Assembly: GCA_014871385.1 (NCBI GenBank)
Contig: CM026431.1
Coordinates: 1,744,464 to 1,808,463 of the forward strand
DNA length: 64,000 nucleotides
DNA from: Ceratodon purpureus
Taxonomy: Eukaryota > Streptophyta > Bryopsida > Pseudoditrichales > Ditrichaceae
Direction: 5' to 3'
In this document: positions 59,062 to 64,000 of the stretch, piece by piece
Layout of the letters: each line of letters begins with the position of its first letter
How positions within the stretch are numbered: position 1 is the stretch's first letter
Program-made: the position numbers and the translations under genes
Notes under the pieces: model-generated
Database searches by the model: none
Seen by the model: only the letters and a program-made list of their open reading frames with translations
Told to the model about the DNA's origin: nothing

Positions 59062-61181
59062 AATTGCTTGAGTGGGGACTTAATATAATCTGGAAACCCT
59101 CGTGTAGGATGTCAAAGATACCTTCTTTTTTGTCCACAACTTGAACGTCGCCTCCAGACTCACAGGCACGTCTTAACAACAAACTTTTTTGAAGTGCTGC
59201 TCATAAGCAGAAAGCCAAGATGGCCATCCCTTCCTGGAGAAACACACAAAAACAGTGTCAAAGAAGTTTGTTGCCCTCAAGCTAACTGTTCCCTTACACC
59301 TCGAACTTGCCCCATTCATTGCAACACTAAGCTGACCATATGCTTTCTGGGTATGTAGAGGTTTAAAGACTTGGTGTACTGGACCCGATTTGGGGCAGAA
59401 ACTGGCTTACCTGAAGCTGCGAACCACTGACTTCGACGCTCTTCGTCCCGCAGCGTCGTCCTGTCGGTATTTTCCTTGAAGCTTGTTGCTGCGCTCCTCT
59501 CTCCCAAGCATTCTTCCCTCGACGTTTCGATCCCACCCGACCTAAGGAATCGGTTGCCCGTGTAACTTAGATCTTAATGAAGTGAGAGAATTATGTTAGC
59601 CCTCAATACTATCCCTTGTTGAAAGAGCTCCCGCAGGCACCTATAGCGCATTCAGCATTCGATGCATGCATCTCCGACGAATACAGAGTTTTCTCCGCCT
59701 CTGTTCCCGACGAGAGTTCTGTAGCAGGAATTCTCATTGCATAAAATCATGCAAAATAGTACCCCTTCTCTTGCCGACAGTGACTTCCAAGCGTAGTCGG
59801 CACAAGAAGCCATCGGCTGTTACATCAGCGGATGTAGAGAGAATCGTCTTTTGCAGGTATAGGTTAGTCAAGAGCCTCATTCTGACTCTTTCGGCAACAC
59901 CGCCTCGAAGCCTCGAATTCAAGGATATGATCACCCAACCTCGACCCGATTTTTGTGGATGTGTGCAATAAGGGAACTCTGCTCCAACCGACAGTGCCTT
60001 CTTTGATCGTGGTGAGCACTTTACCACATACTTGGCCTTCGTTGGGATTCTACATGGTCATGTGTAATCTGAGAACTCATTTTGAGTTGGAGGCGTTCTG
60101 AGTTCGTTCGCAGTAGAGTTTTTAATCGCTGAGAATATGTTTGTCACACAGAAATATTGCGATAATTGCGTCTCTTGAGGGTTTAGTATCTAGTCGGCAG
60201 GTTGAATAGTCTTGGGGAACGAAGCTGCCTAGGACTCTTTAAGTTAGGTTACTCTGCAATCTGTCAGAACACGCTGTGTTAAGGTTTCTAGAAAGTTCAA
60301 TCGCCGATTTGTGTGGGAAAATTCACCTTCATGTTCATGTCATCAAGCACTATATTGCATAAAATTTCGGTGGTGGTGTCCGAACATTCTCATCAAGGTC
60401 TCTGCATCCTCAGGAGATTCTTATGTGTTGTTCTTGTGGCTACCTATTTTGGAACTCGAACTAGGTTGCATAGTTGCTCTATCCATCAACTGGAAGATCG
60501 TTGCCAATCTCTAAGCACGACATACTGGTGAATACGCAGGTAGATGCATACGAGTGATCCCATCCTGATTTCCAACCCACAATCCCATCTCGATTTCCGA
60601 CCAGCACAGTGGTAGCCATAGACTCAATGCATGAGTGTTGTGCGAAAGCTCCTCAGACCCTGCTGCTGCCGACATTGAGGTTATTGCAGATTTCTCTTCG
60701 TAGTTGTTGTTCAGCATGTTGCAGTGCTCTGATGAATGTGAGGTGTACTTGGGTGAGGTGGTGAAGAGTCGTGTGTCCTCTGTCCCATCTTATTTGATCC
60801 GTTCAAGACGTTTATAAGGGTGATTCACGGCAGAACTTGCCGGTATAGAATATGTTTGCAACCTCCAGTATTCCTTGAGGGCTAACTGTCTGACTCGCAA
60901 CTAAGTTACTTTGTCTTGAATAATTTCTGGACGAGGAATGAGACTCACTTGTAACAACGTTGGCGGTTGTGATTACTTTTCTCAGGGACTGTAGGACGAT
61001 CGATGAAGAAGGGGACAACGGTCCACTAGAGGCATAATCCCTTCCCAACGGACAGCACTGAGTGCATTTTCTGGTTTTAAGCAGTTGCGCGGGACTGGGG
61101 AATATTATAGCTTGGTGATTACAGCTCCCAATCTAAACTGTGAATACTCATTACAGACTGGTTCAGCATCTGGAAGACAGA
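59062..61181. promoter_or_regulatory. Shared upstream region of the kinase and the UBL-RING gene
   Basis: A 2.1-kb interval between divergent genes. Near 59,410 the minus strand has a possible donor (CTTCAG|GTAAGC), suggesting a 5' UTR intron in the kinase gene. A 101-codon plus-strand ATG frame at 59,666-59,971 has no recognisable domain and is not called as a gene. Confidence 0.35.
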
Positions 61182-63225
61182 ATGGAGATTTTTCTTCATA
61201 GGGCTAATAGATTGGGCAACTTGGATGTACTTGTTAATTACCCGAACATTCTGATGGAGGTGAAGGACTCAAATACTGTTATAGATTTGAAGTTCAAGAT
61301 TCTGGAGACGCAAGGTCTTTGTAGCCACGATCAAAATTTGAAGCTGTCAACATATTTTGTTCGGGATTTTGAGGATGGTAGAATCTTAGGGTACTATCAT
61401 ATACGTCAGAATTCCGTAATTAGATTTTCGGTTCTCCACGATAAAGATGGCACGCAGATTTTTGTCAGGAAATCAAATGGGGAAACCATCAATCCGGATG
61501 GAGAGACCATCCACACTGTTGAGCAGTTGAGATTCAAAATTTTTGAGAGGGAAGGTATCCCTCCGAAGTATCAAAGGTTGATTTATGGAGGGCAGAAACT
61601 CGAAGATGGCAGAACCTTGAGTTCCTATGATATTGAGCGGGGCGCCGTAATATATCTTGCTGTTGATCTCTTTGAATTCGGGAAGAACCTGGAATGTAGT
61701 TTGGAAATACATGTCTTTGATTCGAAGAGAATTTTTCAGGACTATGCGGCCACTCCTTTCAAGCTAGATGGCTTAGATACTATTGAGGTTTTGAAGTTAT
61801 TTATCCTTGAGAAAGGAGGAATTCCTCCAGATCAACAGCGGTTGATTTATCGAGGGCAGAAACTGGAGGATGGCAGAACTTTACTTTCTTATGATATTGG
61901 CCAAGGCTCCACAATTCATCTGAAAGTTATTTGTCTCCGTGCGAGTGGAGATTCTGGCTTTCCGGCTCTTCGGTTGCAAAATGGCATGGTGATATTTGTG
62001 AAAACACGAACTGGGAAAACTATCAAACTGGAGGTGGAGTCTCCATGCTCCGTTGAAAGTTTGTGGTTCCAGATTATGGAGAGGGAGGGTGTTCCTCCGT
62101 GTCAGCAGAGATTGGTTTTCCGTTGCAACACCCTTAGAGTTGGTGCCATAAGTAACTATGGAATAGTCCAATATAGCACACTTCATCTTCTTCTCTGGCT
62201 CAAAGGAGGCGCCTGCTATGATGGTCATTTTGTCGACTTAGAAAATAAGGATGGTCTCCAAAAGATCGACTTTACTTACATTAAAGAACAGTGTCGATGG
62301 TCGAGTAAGGTAGACAGCGGTTTGAACATCGAAGGGAAATGCACTCAGACGTCATGTTCCGCACATGACAAGAGGGTTATATGTCAGATGAAGTATTGTG
62401 TTTTCAACGTCACCTCAGATGATGTGCATTGTCCATCATGTGAGAACACCATCAAGGCGACCACTTGTGGATTTACGGACTGCGAGTGGATGTATACAGG
62501 ACGTAAGAAAGGGTCTGATATCCCAATCAGTAGCGAGTGGCATGTTGCAGGGGACGATCAGTACGAGCGATTTTGCGAAGCTGGTAAGCTCACAAATTTT
62601 TAGATATCGAATGCAAAATTATGCATAGTACTTGACAGGGTCAATCCTCAATTTCAGTTTCACATGAGTTTCAAATCTTATATCCGCCCAAGCTGCTTTG
62701 GTACGTTTAGCTAGACCATGGCGTTTATGTGGACACTGATGTCGAGTGGTATATCTTGGTGTGTGGTATCGTGGTTGAGCTTTTGATGCAGAAGATGCCA
62801 TACGTTGCAAGTTTCACTAACCAACTGCTGATACTGTTGCAACAGGCAATACTCTTGATTGGGATGTCCTCATCATTGAAGCAAAGCGGACCTCAGCTGT
62901 TCCTAGGCTACAGTGTCCCATTTGTTTGTTTGATGTATCTACTTTTGAAAAACCCCTAAGTTTAGCATGTGGATGTCGATTCCACAGCGATTGTGTGGCC
63001 TTGTGGAAGACCCGTGAAACACATTGCCCGACCTGCAGATCAGAAATTAGCAATGAAGCTCCCATCGCAAGCCCAGAGTCAAGATTTGAAACGAACTGTT
63101 CATCACCTTTGACTCAACACAATCCACCACTTTCGAATGAAGAGATGTGTCACGAAGGTAATATGCCTCCTGTGAAGAACCGTTTTCGGAGACTTTTGTT
63201 CAGGTTGGGCCTGGTCTGCAATTAA
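61182..63225 (+). CDS. Four-ubiquitin-like-domain, zinc-module and RING protein (putative E3 ligase)
   Basis: Exon 1 is 61,182-62,583 and exon 2 62,846-63,225 (GT-AG, phase 1), giving 593 residues. Four tandem ubiquitin-like domains lie at about 1-86, 91-163, 174-252 and 269-343; the later ones keep [24 protein letters not shown] and the last keeps [17 protein letters not shown] and ends LKGG followed by Ala. A Cys-rich module follows (about 346-482): C387-x4-C392, C417-x2-C420, C429-x4-C434, with the [16 protein letters not shown] and YERF landmarks of multi-ubiquitin proteins known mainly from fungi and amoebae (from memory). Exon 2 completes this module ([11 protein letters not shown]) and adds a RING at 491-531: [17 protein letters not shown]. 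The RING implies ubiquitin transfer; the UBLs may bind the proteasome or mimic ubiquitin. The start is the ATG opening the first UBL (MEIF). Confidence 0.88.
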
Positions 63226-64000
63226 ATTTGCAGGAAAGATGGCCAACCTTTCTCGTTTGGAGTTGGTACATCGCTAGTAGATTGTCTTCAAGTTGGTCAA
63301 GAGCTACCCAGGACTTAAGATTGTCTTCAAGTTGGGCAATACGATGGCACGAATATTGGTTGGTCTCAATTGATGTGTACTATTTTCTTACATGTAGCAG
63401 CCCAAATTCACTTCTATGATTGAAGTACCAGTATTCCGAGTCAATGAAGGGTGTTAGATGAGTTTGCCCACATTTCTTTTACGAAGTACATGGTGTACTT
63501 TTGTTTTGGTTCAATTGCTCATTCCTGTGTTCAGTTTGCTTGTGGAGGTTGTATATCTTCTATGTTGAATGGTTTGTTTGTTGCTACCACATAACTATTA
63601 GGGTTAAAAACATAATTATTGCTCTCTTTTATGGGCGAGCAGAACTTATGAGATTTTCCTTACAAGGTAATGAATACGCAGCTCTAGGTTTCGCCTGCTA
63701 CTAGGTATTTTTGGAAAGAATGATTGTCTAGATAGGCATTACTCTCTCCGAAACGGACAGACAATCTCCTTCAGTTACAGAACTCGCAAGATCGTCGAAT
63801 TTTAGCCAGGGTGTTCTGAAGAAAAAATCCAGGAAGACTTCTTAGATGTGAATGTTTTGGAGATCGTTAACTGTGAGGGAAATGAGTGAACGAAATGAAC
63901 ACCAAACTGATTTAATGACCAATTCCTACACTCCCGAAACAATGGTTTGATCACCAATTTCGGTCCTTTGGATCACACTCGTCGCCGAGATGTCGACTCG
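63226..64000. other. 3' flank of the UBL-RING gene
   Basis: Probably 3' UTR followed by intergenic DNA. A ~22-base near-repeat (GATTGTCTTCAAGTTGG) occurs at about 63,280 and 63,319. No further gene was seen. Confidence 0.35.

Noticed and set aside
59666-59971. 101-codon plus-strand ORF between the kinase and UBL-RING genes
   Set aside because: No recognisable domain, and it overlaps an open minus-strand frame; probably a 5' leader or chance.
61140-61181. Longer N-terminus for the UBL-RING protein starting at 61,140
   Set aside because: The codon there is GTG; the first ATG (61,182) opens exactly at the ubiquitin-like MEIF start.
1-64000. CRISPR arrays, bacterial operons, tRNA or rRNA genes
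   Set aside because: No regularly spaced repeats, Shine-Dalgarno-led gene strings or tRNA/rRNA cores were seen; all supported genes have spliceosomal introns or plant-type structure.

Overview
The window reads as a nuclear segment of a land plant, most likely a moss. The genes are plant-type (a UDP-rhamnose synthesis enzyme, a phragmoplast kinesin-12, plant CHIP, a plastid DnaJ-type zinc-finger protein). Introns are short with GT-AG borders, intergenic DNA is very AT-rich, and Ty3/gypsy remains, small inverted-repeat elements and a LINE tail fill the gaps. The species is an inference; no organelle or bacterial signal was seen.

Layout. 1-13,600 is repeat-rich DNA without a recognisable host gene: a piggyBac-like TTAA-flanked element (890-1747), a nested inverted-repeat element (3059-3779), and two pieces of Ty3/gypsy pol in opposite orientations. 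13,958-15,038 (+) is a GC-rich two-exon NRS/ER gene. 15-28 kb is again gene-poor: two more piggyBac-like elements, a 5'-truncated LINE with a perfect 15-bp target duplication, a perfect 18-bp hairpin, and a cluster of three short elements whose ends begin TAAGGT. From 28.5 kb composition becomes genic: a small acidic ORF (28,524-28,781, -), the eight-exon CHIP co-chaperone/E3 gene (33,234-36,594, -), a DnaJ-type zinc-finger gene (38,861-39,367, +) and a 19-exon kinesin-12 (40,462-47,577, -). 48-57 kb is AT-rich and holds two near-identical copies of a ~1.25-kb unit, one interrupted by a 1.28-kb insertion with 200-bp direct repeats, the other by a 1,252-bp solo LTR. The right end carries an intronless TKL-like kinase (57,769-59,061, -) and, divergently, a two-exon gene with four ubiquitin-like domains, a Cys-rich zinc module and a RING (61,182-63,225, +).

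The genes do not form a pathway. Two themes recur: protein quality control and ubiquitin (CHIP, DnaJ zinc finger, UBL-RING) and plant cell-wall or cytokinesis functions (NRS/ER makes UDP-rhamnose; kinesin-12 acts at the phragmoplast). The most unusual items are the UBL4-zinc-RING protein, the piggyBac-like family in a plant genome, and the paired 1.25-kb duplication with different insertions and uneven divergence.
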